From: an uncultured Oscillospiraceae bacterium
Lineage (GTDB): Bacteria; Bacillota_A; Clostridia; Oscillospirales; Oscillospiraceae
NCBI GenBank assembly: GCA_947631215.1
Contig: CANRKN010000008.1
Span: 1-38,982 of the forward strand
Length of the DNA: 38,982 bases
Direction of reading: 5' to 3'
A program made the translations under genes and the position numbers. A model generated the notes under the pieces. That model made no database searches and was not told where the DNA came from. It saw nothing but the letters and a program-made list of their open reading frames with translations. Shown here one piece after another: positions 23,679-31,447 of this stretch (its first letter is position 1; each line of letters begins with the position of its first letter).

Positions 23679-24451
23679 GAGGTGAGCCTCCTTTCGATGA
23701 AGTTGACGAGCATGTTCAGAAGCATGCCGATGATGCCGATGATGATGATGTACATGAGCATGGGCGCCGACTCAAAGGTGCCGGACAGGGCCCGGATGCG
23801 CATGCCGAGGCCCGCCTGGGCGCCGGTGGATTCGGCGGCCAGCAGGGTGGTGAGCCCTGCGCCCAGGCCCAGCCGCACGGCGGTGATGATGAAGGGCACC
23901 GTGGCGGGCAGGGTGATGCGGAAGAAGATGTCCATGTCCTTGGCCCCCAGCACCCTGGCCGCCTTCACCAGGGTGGTATCGATGTTGGCGATGCCGCCGT
24001 AGATGGTGACGCACATGGTCATGAAGGTGCAGATCCAGATGAGGATGATGGCGGGAGTCTTGCCCACGCCCACCATGATGACGATCAGGGGCGCATAGGC
24101 CAGGGCGGGGATGTTCCGGATGAAGTTGATCCAGGGCATGATGATCTTCTGCACCGGGGTGTACCAGGCCATCAAAAACGCCATGGGGATGGCGGTGACG
24201 AAGCCCAGGCCGAAGCCGGCGGCCACGCAGATCATGCTGGAGCAGAAGTCCTTCCACAGCACCTTCCGCTCAAAGGCCATCTTGGGGAAGGATTCGACAA
24301 AGGTCTTCTGGATGAAGGGGAAGCTCCGGCCGGTGGCCTTTCCCAGGCTCAGGAGGTACCACACGCCGATGGCCACCACCAGGGAAATGAGAAGCCAGAC
24401 CTTATTGCTCAGGGGCTTCCGCTTGATCTTCTCGGGCTTTTTCTCGTTCAA
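23654..24451 (-). CDS. ABC transporter permease, NitT/TauT (SsuC-like) family
   Basis: 265 residues. A basic N-terminus (EKKPEKIKRKPL) leads into a first membrane segment (WLLISLVVAIGVWYLLSL). The coupling loop AARVLGAKDMDIFFRITLPA and about six membrane helices fit SsuC/TauC. The only start in this frame before an upstream stop is a TTG at 24451; an ATG at 24458 is in another frame. TTG is therefore the likely start, with AAGAG upstream. First gene of the operon, read from the promoter at 24522-24550. Confidence 0.92.
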   Translation of the reverse strand: MNEKKPEKIKRKPLSNKVWLLISLVVAIGVWYLLSLGKATGRSFPFIQKTFVESFPKMAFERKVLWKDFCSSMICVAAGFGLGFVTAIPMAFLMAWYTPVQKIIMPWINFIRNIPALAYAPLIVIMVGVGKTPAIILIWICTFMTMCVTIYGGIANIDTTLVKAARVLGAKDMDIFFRITLPATVPFIITAVRLGLGAGLTTLLAAESTGAQAGLGMRIRALSGTFESAPMLMYIIIIGIIGMLLNMLVNFIERRLTSWQEKRDQ

Positions 24452-24521
24452 GCGCCATCACTCTTTTCTCCTATAGATTCATCCCACAGCAGCCCCGCCG
24501 CGGGACGTTGTATACACCAGC

Positions 24522-24550
24522 ATAGTACCATAAATATACCATAGACGCAA
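24522..24550 (-). promoter_or_regulatory. Promoter of the NitT/TauT-type importer operon
   Basis: On the minus strand TTGCGT (24550-24545) and TACTAT (24527-24522) are 17 bases apart, within an AT-rich divergent region (24452-24709). A GC-rich CCCGCGGCGGGGC palindrome near 24494-24503 lies in the leader. Confidence 0.55.
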
Positions 24551-24652
24551 GAGATAAATGCCCTGATTTTTGTGAAAACTGCAATAATCGCGAAATCTTT
24601 ACCGAAATAAAGCACAAAAACATCAAAATTTGGAACAGCCTTTTGGACTTTC

Positions 24653-24681
24653 TTGACAAAGAAGAGGGGCCTTGCTAGAAT
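24653..24681 (+). promoter_or_regulatory. Promoter of the nagB-nagA pair
   Basis: Consensus TTGACA (24653-24658) and TAGAAT (24676-24681) are 17 bases apart. A short leader leads to AAAGGAG (24697-24703) and the ATG at 24710. Confidence 0.85.
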
Positions 24682-24709
24682 TGAGAAAAAACGCGGAAAG
24701 GAGCCGCTT

Positions 24710-25525
24710 ATGGACTACTATGCTATCCCCCCCCAGGAGCTGGGGAAAGACGCGAAGATACCCGTGTGCCCCCTGGGGGACTCGGGAGAGGTATTTTATG
24801 AGCTGGCCTCACAGATGACGGAGGCCATCCGGGCCAATAACGCCGCTGGGAAAAAGACCGTGTTCATCTGCCCGGTGGGGCCGGTGGGCCAGTACCCGGT
24901 GTTCGTGCGCCTGGTGAACCGGGACAGGCTGAGCCTTAAAAACTGCTGGTTCATCAACATGGACGAGTATCTGAACGACGACGGGACCTATATCGACGAG
25001 GCGAGCCCTCTGTCTTTCCGAGGGTTTATGGCCCGGAACGTGTACGGGAGGATAGACCCGGACCTTCTCATGGGCCCGGAGCAGCGGGTGTTCCCCGACC
25101 CGGCGGACCCGGGGAAGGTGGACAGGCTCATTGAGGAGCTGGGCGGCGTGGATATCTGCTTCGGCGGCATCGGCATCAACGGCCATCTGGCCTTCAACGA
25201 GGCCCGGGAGGACATAACGGCGGAGGAATTCGCAGGGCTGGGCACGAGGATCCTCACCCTGAACCCGGAGACCCGGGCCGCCAACGCCATCGGCGACCGG
25301 GGCGGGGCCATCGACGCCATGCCCAAGATGGCCGTCACCATCGGCATAAAGCAAATACTCTCCGCCAAAAAGGTGCGCCTGGGTGTGTTTCGGGACTGGC
25401 ACCGGGCGGTGGTGCGCCAGGCGGCCTACGGGCCCGTGACGGCCCATTTCCCGGCGAGTTTGCTGCAAAACCACCCCGACGCGGTGATCTACACCAACGC
25501 CCTGGCCGCGGGCCGGCCCTTCTAA
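24710..25525 (+). CDS. nagB: Glucosamine-6-phosphate isomerase/deaminase-family protein (NagB-like)
   Basis: From the ATG at 24710 the protein has 271 residues; a TTG further upstream falls in the -35 box and is rejected. NagB converts glucosamine 6-phosphate to fructose 6-phosphate and ammonia. FINMDEYL keeps the catalytic aspartate (D85), and GGIGINGHLAFNE keeps H159 and E164. The aspartate before G-H in classical NagB (D141 in E. coli) is asparagine here (N157). This points to a divergent subfamily that may have altered activity or a different sugar phosphate. It is followed 1 base later by nagA, which supports amino-sugar catabolism. Family membership is sure; exact reaction is likely but not certain. 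Confidence 0.85.
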   Translation: MDYYAIPPQELGKDAKIPVCPLGDSGEVFYELASQMTEAIRANNAAGKKTVFICPVGPVGQYPVFVRLVNRDRLSLKNCWFINMDEYLNDDGTYIDEASPLSFRGFMARNVYGRIDPDLLMGPEQRVFPDPADPGKVDRLIEELGGVDICFGGIGINGHLAFNEAREDITAEEFAGLGTRILTLNPETRAANAIGDRGGAIDAMPKMAVTIGIKQILSAKKVRLGVFRDWHRAVVRQAAYGPVTAHFPASLLQNHPDAVIYTNALAAGRPF

Positions 25526-25526
25526 G

Positions 25527-26669
25527 ATGGAGGCGGTATTATTTCAAAACGGCCGGGTCTATACCGGCGGCCGGTTCGTCCGGCGGGACGTACTGGCGCT
25601 GGACGGGACCATAGCGCACTGGGGCGCGCCTGTGCCGCCGGGGTGCAGGACCTTGGACTTGGCTGGGCGGATGCTGGCGCCCGGCTTCATCGACATCCAC
25701 ACCCATGGAGGCGGCGGGGTGGACGTGAACGCCGCGGATGACGAGGGCTTTGCCCAAATATCCCGGTTCTTCGCCGCCCAGGGCACCACCGGGTGGCTGT
25801 GCAGCATTTTGACGGACACGGAGGAGCAGACCCTCCGGGCCATCGGATACGCCCGGGCCGCTATGGAGGGGTCTGCCGTGGGCGCGCGGCTCTTGGGCAT
25901 CCATTTGGAGGGGCCGTTCCTGGCAAAGGAGTATAAGGGCGCCATGCCCGAGAGCCTTCTCAGGACGGGGGACGCGGCGCTCTTCCGCCGGTATCAGCAG
26001 GCCGCAGGCGGCGCGGTGCGGTATATGACCGTGGCGCCGGAGGTGCCCGGCGTGGTGGATATGATACGGGAGATAGCGGGCGAGGTGACTGTGGCCATCG
26101 GCCACTCCGGCGCGGACTATGACACGGCCATTGCCGCCATCGACGCGGGGGCCAGGGCCGCCACCCACACCTTCAACGCCATGGGCCTTTTCCACCAGCA
26201 CCGGCCCGCCATCATGGGCGCGGTGCTGGAGCGGGACGTGGTCTGCGAGGCCATATGCGACGGCCGGCACCTGCACCCCGGCACGGTGCGGATGCTCCTG
26301 GCCTGCAAGGGCTGGGATAAAGTCGCGGCCATCACCGACTCCATCCAGGCCGCCGGCCTGCCCGACGGGCAGTATAAGCTGGGCGTGAATGACGTGGTGG
26401 TCCGGGAGGGCGACGCGGTGCTGGCGGACACGGGCGTGCGGGCCGGGTCCACGCTGACCACCGGTCAGGCGCTCCGGAACCTCGTCCGTTTCACGGGCCA
26501 GGGCCCGGAGAAAGTCCTGCCCCTGCTGACGGAAAACCCTTCCCGGCTCATTGGCCTTAAAGGCAAGGGCGCCATCGCCCCGGGCATGGACGCCGACATG
26601 GTGGTGCTGGACGAGGAGCTGAACGTGTGTGCCACCTATGTGGGCGGCACATGCGTATTCGAGGCGTAA
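25527..26669 (+). CDS. nagA: N-acetylglucosamine-6-phosphate deacetylase
   Basis: 380 residues, normal length for NagA, which removes acetate from N-acetylglucosamine 6-phosphate in the cytoplasm. Metal and catalytic positions are present: HTHGGGG (58-64), HLEGPF (E128), IGHSGADY (H193), ATHTFNAMG (H214) and catalytic D271 in ITDSIQAAG. There is no Shine-Dalgarno sequence before the ATG and only one base separates it from the nagB stop, so its translation should depend on nagB. The pair would feed fructose 6-phosphate into glycolysis. A terminator follows. Confidence 0.95.
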   Translation: MEAVLFQNGRVYTGGRFVRRDVLALDGTIAHWGAPVPPGCRTLDLAGRMLAPGFIDIHTHGGGGVDVNAADDEGFAQISRFFAAQGTTGWLCSILTDTEEQTLRAIGYARAAMEGSAVGARLLGIHLEGPFLAKEYKGAMPESLLRTGDAALFRRYQQAAGGAVRYMTVAPEVPGVVDMIREIAGEVTVAIGHSGADYDTAIAAIDAGARAATHTFNAMGLFHQHRPAIMGAVLERDVVCEAICDGRHLHPGTVRMLLACKGWDKVAAITDSIQAAGLPDGQYKLGVNDVVVREGDAVLADTGVRAGSTLTTGQALRNLVRFTGQGPEKVLPLLTENPSRLIGLKGKGAIAPGMDADMVVLDEELNVCATYVGGTCVFEA

Positions 26670-26683
26670 GAAGCACACAGAAG

Positions 26684-26714
26684 AAGGCCTCCCCGATGGA
26701 CGGGGAGGCCTTTT
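26684..26714. terminator. Bidirectional intrinsic terminator
   Basis: A perfect 12-bp stem (AAGGCCTCCCCG, 26684-26695, with 26701-26712) and a 5-base loop end in TTTT. It separates nagA (+) from the LarA homolog (-), whose stop is at 26727. Confidence 0.93.
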
Positions 26715-26726
26715 GCTGTGCGTTTG

Positions 26727-28169
26727 TCACTCTTTCATGCACAGATGGACCGCCGCGGTGGTGAAGGTCCGGGGCAGGGCCAGAATGTTGGGCTCGGGGC
26801 CCACGTATTTCTTCATAGCGTCCGCCAGGGCCTCCTCCACGGTGGCCCGGGTCTTCAGGCCCATGCTCCGGGCGATGCCCGGCTCCCGGGCGCCCACGAT
26901 GTAGATGGCGCTGGTGTGCTCCTCGGCCAGGTGGCCGCAGCTCATCATGGAAAAGCCGTGGAAGGGGTGGAAGGCGTTGGCGAAGCGGTACTTGTCCGTG
27001 TACTCCTTCCGGGTGGCGAAGTACTCCCCGTACCGGTCCATGTCCGGCAGGATGTTCATGCCGTCGTGCTGGAACATTTCATACAGCTCCCGCAGGTAGG
27101 GCCAGCGCTCGTCGTGGAACCACCCGTCGCATATGCTGGGCACGATGAACACGCAATGATCCGCCATCACCCGCTTGTGGCGGATGACCTGGGCGGAGAG
27201 GGCCTGCATCATCTGGATGGGGTTGGTGCCCATGCCGGCGCCGTAGTGGAAGTTGGTGGGCATGCCGAACACCAGCACGTCATATTTCTTTTCCGCCCAG
27301 TGGACATAGGTGCGCTTGTCCGCGGTGGCCCAGGCGATGGGCTGCATCTCCTTCGCCCAGCCGGAGTTTATCTCGATCTGCCGGCTCTTGGTGTCCAGCA
27401 CCGCGTCGCAGCAGAAGAACCTGTGGCCCATCTTCTCTTCCATGAGCATGCCCTGCTCGTCGAACTTGGAGCGCATGACGCTGTGGGTGGAGACGGGCAC
27501 GAAGTCGGGCTGGTGCATCACCCGGGGCACGTGGTGCCCGGCGATGGAGCGCCAGTGGGTGATGCCGGTGGCGCAGTGCTTGTAGCCGCCGGAGTAGCCC
27601 CCGTAGGGGTTGCCCTGGGTGTGGCCGATGAGGATGGGCACGTCCGCGTCGAAGACGTACTTGTTCATGATCACGTGGTCGCCGGAGGCGGTATAACCCA
27701 GGTCCACCAGGTGGTCGTAGTCCTCGCCGTCGTGGCTGGTGATCTGCCCGGTGGGATAGAACTCGCCGAAGAGCTCATCGCCCAGGATGGTGCGCATCTC
27801 ACCCACCGTGGCCCGGGGGTGCAGGCCGTTGGAAAACAGGAGCAATATGTCCTTTTTCTCCACGCCCACGGCGTACAGCTCGTCCAGGCACGCCCGGATG
27901 GCCACCTTCCGGTGGCTGGTGGGCTGGTTGCCGCCCTTGACGATGTCAGGGATGACGAATACCACCTTGTTTCCGGCTTTGGCGATGTCCCGGAGGGCGG
28001 GCATGCCGATGGGGTGGCGGATGGAGTCCAACGTGGCGGCGTAGAGGCTGTCCCAATCCTGGGGCAGGCAGGGGGGATCGGGGACGGTCTCGCCGGGGAT
28101 AAAAACGTCGGTGGTGTCGGGAAGCTCGGCGCTCATAAGGCCGTTTCCGTATTCAAAGTCCAGTTTCAT
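26727..28169 (-). CDS. LarA-family nickel-pincer-dependent racemase/epimerase homolog
   Basis: 480 residues of the lactate racemase family (DUF2088). SNGLHPRAT carries a His (H117) matching H108 of LarA. GGYSGGYKHCATG carries K197 at the place of the lysine that binds the pincer cofactor, and GHHVPR gives H213 at the place of H200. The segment between H183 and K197 is four residues longer than in LarA. Known members racemise lactate, malate and other 2-hydroxyacids or epimerise sugar acids; this one has no assigned substrate. It is the last gene of the aldolase-phosphofructokinase-isomerase operon, 3 bases behind the isomerase. Its cofactor would be supplied by larB, larC and larE at the left end of the window. 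Confidence 0.9.
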   Translation of the reverse strand: MKLDFEYGNGLMSAELPDTTDVFIPGETVPDPPCLPQDWDSLYAATLDSIRHPIGMPALRDIAKAGNKVVFVIPDIVKGGNQPTSHRKVAIRACLDELYAVGVEKKDILLLFSNGLHPRATVGEMRTILGDELFGEFYPTGQITSHDGEDYDHLVDLGYTASGDHVIMNKYVFDADVPILIGHTQGNPYGGYSGGYKHCATGITHWRSIAGHHVPRVMHQPDFVPVSTHSVMRSKFDEQGMLMEEKMGHRFFCCDAVLDTKSRQIEINSGWAKEMQPIAWATADKRTYVHWAEKKYDVLVFGMPTNFHYGAGMGTNPIQMMQALSAQVIRHKRVMADHCVFIVPSICDGWFHDERWPYLRELYEMFQHDGMNILPDMDRYGEYFATRKEYTDKYRFANAFHPFHGFSMMSCGHLAEEHTSAIYIVGAREPGIARSMGLKTRATVEEALADAMKKYVGPEPNILALPRTFTTAAVHLCMKE

Positions 28170-28172
28170 ATG

Positions 28173-29009
28173 TCACTCTCCCAGATAAAGGCGGATGATC
28201 TCCAAGTACTGCTCGGGGTAGAACCCGATCTGGCCGGTGAACTGCGTCAGGGCGATGAGGCCGCCGTCGATCTCGCCGATGGAGGCCAGCATGGCGGCGT
28301 TGTCCGCCTTGAGCCCGCCGCCGTAGACCACGTCCAAGCCCCCGGTGCGCTCCTTCACGAACCGGGCTATCTTCTGGATATAGGGCCCGTCCGCCGGGGT
28401 CTTCCCCGGGCCGATGGACCACACGGGCTCGTAGCCGATGACCACATGGGCTTTGTCCACGCCCGCCAGGCCCACGTCCAGCTGTCGGCCCAGGACCTCC
28501 TGCCAATTTGGCTGCTCCTCGCTTGTCTCGCCGATGCAGTATAGCACGTCCAGCCTCTGGGCCAGGGCGCATTTGATCTCCTGATTCAGGAGCCTGTCCA
28601 CGGCGGCCATATCAGAGCTCCCGCCCTCGGCCAGCACGCCTTTTTTGTCGTTTCGCTCCTCGCAGTGGCCGATGAGGGCGGCGGCGCAGCCCATGGCCTT
28701 CACGATGGAGGCGGGCCGGTTGGTAGTGAAGGCGCCGAAGCTGCCGCCCACAGCGGTATCCATGCGGTACACGCCTTGGCTGCCCAGCTTCACGGGGCTG
28801 TCCGCCGTGCGGGCCGCGGCGGCGGAGAGCAGATGGGCCTCCGGCAGGAACTGGACGAACTCCACCTTCGCGGGGTCATACTTTTTCAGGGCCTCCTGGG
28901 TGCCATTCACCACGGCGGCGCCCCAGTCCTTCACCGGGGCCAGCCGGTTCACGCCGCCGTATTCCGGCGGCACGTCAAAGCGCTTAAGGTTGAGATAGAT
29001 GTGTTTCAT
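28173..29009 (-). CDS. Triosephosphate isomerase-family protein, divergent paralog
   Basis: 278 residues. The TIM catalytic set is kept: N7 and K9 in YLNLKRF, H115 in IGHCEERND and E193 in GYEPVWSIGPGKTP, with a phosphate-binding end at YGGGL. It departs from housekeeping TIM in several places: LNLK instead of NWKM, GHCEERN instead of GHSERR, IGPGKT instead of IGTGKT, and GGGL instead of GGSV. It is also about 25 residues longer than usual. It may interconvert triose phosphates or a related substrate. It lies 6 bases behind the phosphofructokinase-like gene and 3 before the LarA homolog, inside a single operon. Confidence 0.88.
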   Translation of the reverse strand: MKHIYLNLKRFDVPPEYGGVNRLAPVKDWGAAVVNGTQEALKKYDPAKVEFVQFLPEAHLLSAAAARTADSPVKLGSQGVYRMDTAVGGSFGAFTTNRPASIVKAMGCAAALIGHCEERNDKKGVLAEGGSSDMAAVDRLLNQEIKCALAQRLDVLYCIGETSEEQPNWQEVLGRQLDVGLAGVDKAHVVIGYEPVWSIGPGKTPADGPYIQKIARFVKERTGGLDVVYGGGLKADNAAMLASIGEIDGGLIALTQFTGQIGFYPEQYLEIIRLYLGE

Positions 29010-29015
29010 AAAGTC

Positions 29016-30185
29016 TCACTTTCTCAGTATGGCGTACTGGGGCAGGTCCCCGCCGATGAGGGGCAGGGCGTAGTCGAAAAACGCCTCAGAGATGGCGTTG
29101 CCGTTCTCGATCCACTCCAGGGGGAACTTCTTCTCCGCGTTGGCCACTTCCGCCAGGGGCACGAAGTCCATGCCGCTCTGGTAGCTGGGCTCCCGGATGG
29201 CCTGGATGGAGACCATCAGGCCGCTCTTCCCGGCCAGGGCCGCTTTCACCGCCGCCCAGCCCACGGCATACGCCTCCTCCCGGTCTACCTGGGAGACGTA
29301 GGGGATGGAGGCCCGGCCCAGCAGGCCGGGCTTCTCCGCCCGGGCCTTCAGGCCCAGTTTCCGGATGATGGCGTCGGCCACGTGCTGGGCGGTGCCGCCG
29401 GGGACCGTGTGGCCGAAGCCGTCCACGATGCCCGTGTCGGCGAGGGGTTTCCCGTCAAGGCCGCATATGCCCTCGCTCACCGTCACCAGCAGGCCCTGGC
29501 CCTTTGCGTAGGCTGCCTCAATGTCCGCCAGCATCTTATCCTCGTCCACGGGAAGCTCGGGCAGGTAGGTCAGCACTTGGCAGTTGGTGAGCCGGGACGC
29601 CAGGGCGCTGGCCGCGGTGACCCAGCCGGCGTTGCGGCCCATGAGCTCCAGCACCACCACATGGATGGGCAGGGAGGAGGCGTCCAGCGCCAGCTCCGAG
29701 GCGCTCAGCGCCGCGTACCGGGCGGCGGAGCCGAAGCCGGGGCAGTGGTCCGTCAGGACCAGGTCGTTGTCCATGGTCTTGGGGATGCCGATGACCCGCA
29801 GGTCCAGGCCCTCCCGCTTGGCCAGCTCGTCGATCTTGTGGCAGGTGTCCATGGAGTCGTTGCCGCCGTTATAGAAGAAAGCGCCGATGTCGAACCGCTT
29901 TAGCGTTTCCAGCACGGCGGGGTAGTCCGCGTCGGTGAGTTTCCGGCGGCAGGAGCCGATGGCGGAGGCGGGGGTGTCGCCCAGGCGGGCGACGACGGCG
30001 GGGACGACGCTGGTGAGGTCCATGAGGTCGTCTTTGAGGATGCCCTCCGCGCCGAAGCGGGCGGCGTAGATCTTGTCCACCTTGCCCGAGTCCCGGGCCG
30101 CCTCGATGACGCCCTGCAGGGAGCGGTTGATGACGGCGGTGGGGCCGCCGCCGTGGGCCACCAGGATATTCATGCCCATGGTCAT
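29016..30185 (-). CDS. Phosphofructokinase-family enzyme, probably PPi-dependent type
   Basis: 389 residues. The start overlaps the aldolase stop (ATGA); in-frame ATGs at codons 3 and 5 are alternatives. ILVAHGGGPTAVIN is the N-terminal phosphate-binding loop. At the donor-selecting sites it has GGNDS (107-111) and PKTMDND (135-141). ATP-dependent enzymes have GGDGS and PGTIDND there, and pyrophosphate-dependent ones GGDDS and PKTIDND. So it resembles the PPi group, with an Asp-to-Asn change at the metal-binding position. D139 is the catalytic base. The substrate would be fructose 6-phosphate or another ketose phosphate such as tagatose or sedoheptulose phosphate. Its product would go to the aldolase encoded just upstream. 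Confidence 0.9.
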   Translation of the reverse strand: MTMGMNILVAHGGGPTAVINRSLQGVIEAARDSGKVDKIYAARFGAEGILKDDLMDLTSVVPAVVARLGDTPASAIGSCRRKLTDADYPAVLETLKRFDIGAFFYNGGNDSMDTCHKIDELAKREGLDLRVIGIPKTMDNDLVLTDHCPGFGSAARYAALSASELALDASSLPIHVVVLELMGRNAGWVTAASALASRLTNCQVLTYLPELPVDEDKMLADIEAAYAKGQGLLVTVSEGICGLDGKPLADTGIVDGFGHTVPGGTAQHVADAIIRKLGLKARAEKPGLLGRASIPYVSQVDREEAYAVGWAAVKAALAGKSGLMVSIQAIREPSYQSGMDFVPLAEVANAEKKFPLEWIENGNAISEAFFDYALPLIGGDLPQYAILRK

Positions 30186-31339
30186 ATCCCCTTCTTGCGG
30201 TAGTATTCCGCCATCTCGTCCAATGTCACGGGCTTGATGAGCGGGGCCTTGCCCACACTGTCAAACTCCACGATGAGGGTGCCCACGACCTCCTTCACGC
30301 CCCGCTCGATGCAGTCCACGATACGGGCCACGTCCCCGTCAGGCACATTGCCGTACATGACCGTGTCCATGATGGGCGGGAAAAACACCCGGGGGTCGAA
30401 GGCGGAGGGATTGGCCTGCAAAAGGGCGTAGATGCCGCCTATGGAGGCGCTGTCCCGGAGCTTGGGCTCGTCCCGGAAGAGCTCCCGGAGGTTTCTCGTC
30501 ACGGCCAGGCGTATATCCGTGTCCACGTTGATCTTGCGGATGCCCAGCTTGGAGACCTCTTTCAATTGCTCCTTCTTGATGCCGTAGGCGTCGTGGATGT
30601 CGCCGCCCAGGGCGTTGATCTCGGAGACGATGTACTGGGGCACGGTGGAGGAGCCGTGGCTCACCAGGGTGCCCTCGATGCCGGCGTGCATCATGCACTC
30701 CTTGGTGGCGATGGCGATCTCCTTGCGGATGACCGTGTCCTTGCCCTTGTTGGCGCCGTGCTTGGTGCCGTAGCTGATGGCCAGGGCGTCCACGCCGGTT
30801 TTGCGGAAGAACTCCACCGCGTCCAGGGGGTTGGTGTAGGTGCTGTTGGCGGCGAACACATGGTCCTCCACCCCCGCCAGCACGCCCAGCTCGCCCTCCA
30901 CAGTCACGCCCCGCTCATGGGCGTACTTGACCACCTCGCGGGTCAGCTCCACGTTCTCGTCAAAGGGCAGGGAGGAGCCGTCGATCATCACGGAGGTGTA
31001 GCCCCCGGCGATGGCCGCCTCGCAGGCCTCGAAGCTCTTGCCGTGGTCCAGGTGCAGGGCCACGGGGATGGGGCTGTGTTCGGCGTACTTCTTCACGGCG
31101 CCCGCGATGTTCAGAGCGCCCTTTTTCTTGTCCTCCAGGGTGCCGTTTTGAAAGTCCGTCCGGCCGCCCATAAAGGCGTTGGCCAGGTCCGCCCCCTGCA
31201 ATATGGCGGCGGAGCGGAACATCTCGTGGACTTCAATAACGGCCTTGGCCTGGCAGACGGCGTTGACGTTGAAGGCGCCCTGGGCGTAGTTATAGGTCTC
31301 GGTGGCGTCCAGAATGGCTTTCATGGGGACCAGTGGCAT
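30182..31339 (-). CDS. fba: Class II ketose-bisphosphate (fructose-bisphosphate type) aldolase
   Basis: 385 residues. Zinc and active-site marks are ALHLDHG (H96, D98, H99), VEGELGVLAG (E148, E150), GTKHG, SHGSSTVP and KINVDTDIR. It is longer than the common 285-residue bacterial form, with a C-terminal part running to MAEYYRKKGI. It splits fructose 1,6-bisphosphate, or another ketose bisphosphate, into dihydroxyacetone phosphate and an aldehyde. It is the first gene of the four-gene operon, has a strong AAGGAGG and a near-consensus promoter (31396-31424). Confidence 0.93.
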   Translation of the reverse strand: MPLVPMKAILDATETYNYAQGAFNVNAVCQAKAVIEVHEMFRSAAILQGADLANAFMGGRTDFQNGTLEDKKKGALNIAGAVKKYAEHSPIPVALHLDHGKSFEACEAAIAGGYTSVMIDGSSLPFDENVELTREVVKYAHERGVTVEGELGVLAGVEDHVFAANSTYTNPLDAVEFFRKTGVDALAISYGTKHGANKGKDTVIRKEIAIATKECMMHAGIEGTLVSHGSSTVPQYIVSEINALGGDIHDAYGIKKEQLKEVSKLGIRKINVDTDIRLAVTRNLRELFRDEPKLRDSASIGGIYALLQANPSAFDPRVFFPPIMDTVMYGNVPDGDVARIVDCIERGVKEVVGTLIVEFDSVGKAPLIKPVTLDEMAEYYRKKGI

Positions 31340-31395
31340 GGCGTTACCTCCTTGGTAAAGCGCTGACGCGCATTTTTTGTTAGATTTGTATAAAC

Positions 31396-31424
31396 ATCAT
31401 ACCTGTACGCCCTGTAAAAGTCAA
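31396..31424 (-). promoter_or_regulatory. Promoter of the aldolase-LarA homolog operon, with inverted repeat
   Basis: On the minus strand TTGACT (31424-31419) and TATGAT (31401-31396) are 17 bases apart. An inverted repeat GTCAA-CCCT-TTGAC (31420-31433) overlaps the -35 box and could be an operator. No terminator separates this promoter from the end of hsdR. Confidence 0.8.
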
Positions 31425-31447
31425 CCCTTTGACGATTGATTATATCT

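Noticed and set aside
26718..28544. A 608-codon open frame antisense to the LarA homolog
   Set aside because: Low-complexity His/Val/Gly-rich translation typical of GC-rich antisense frames, while the minus strand encodes a clear family member.
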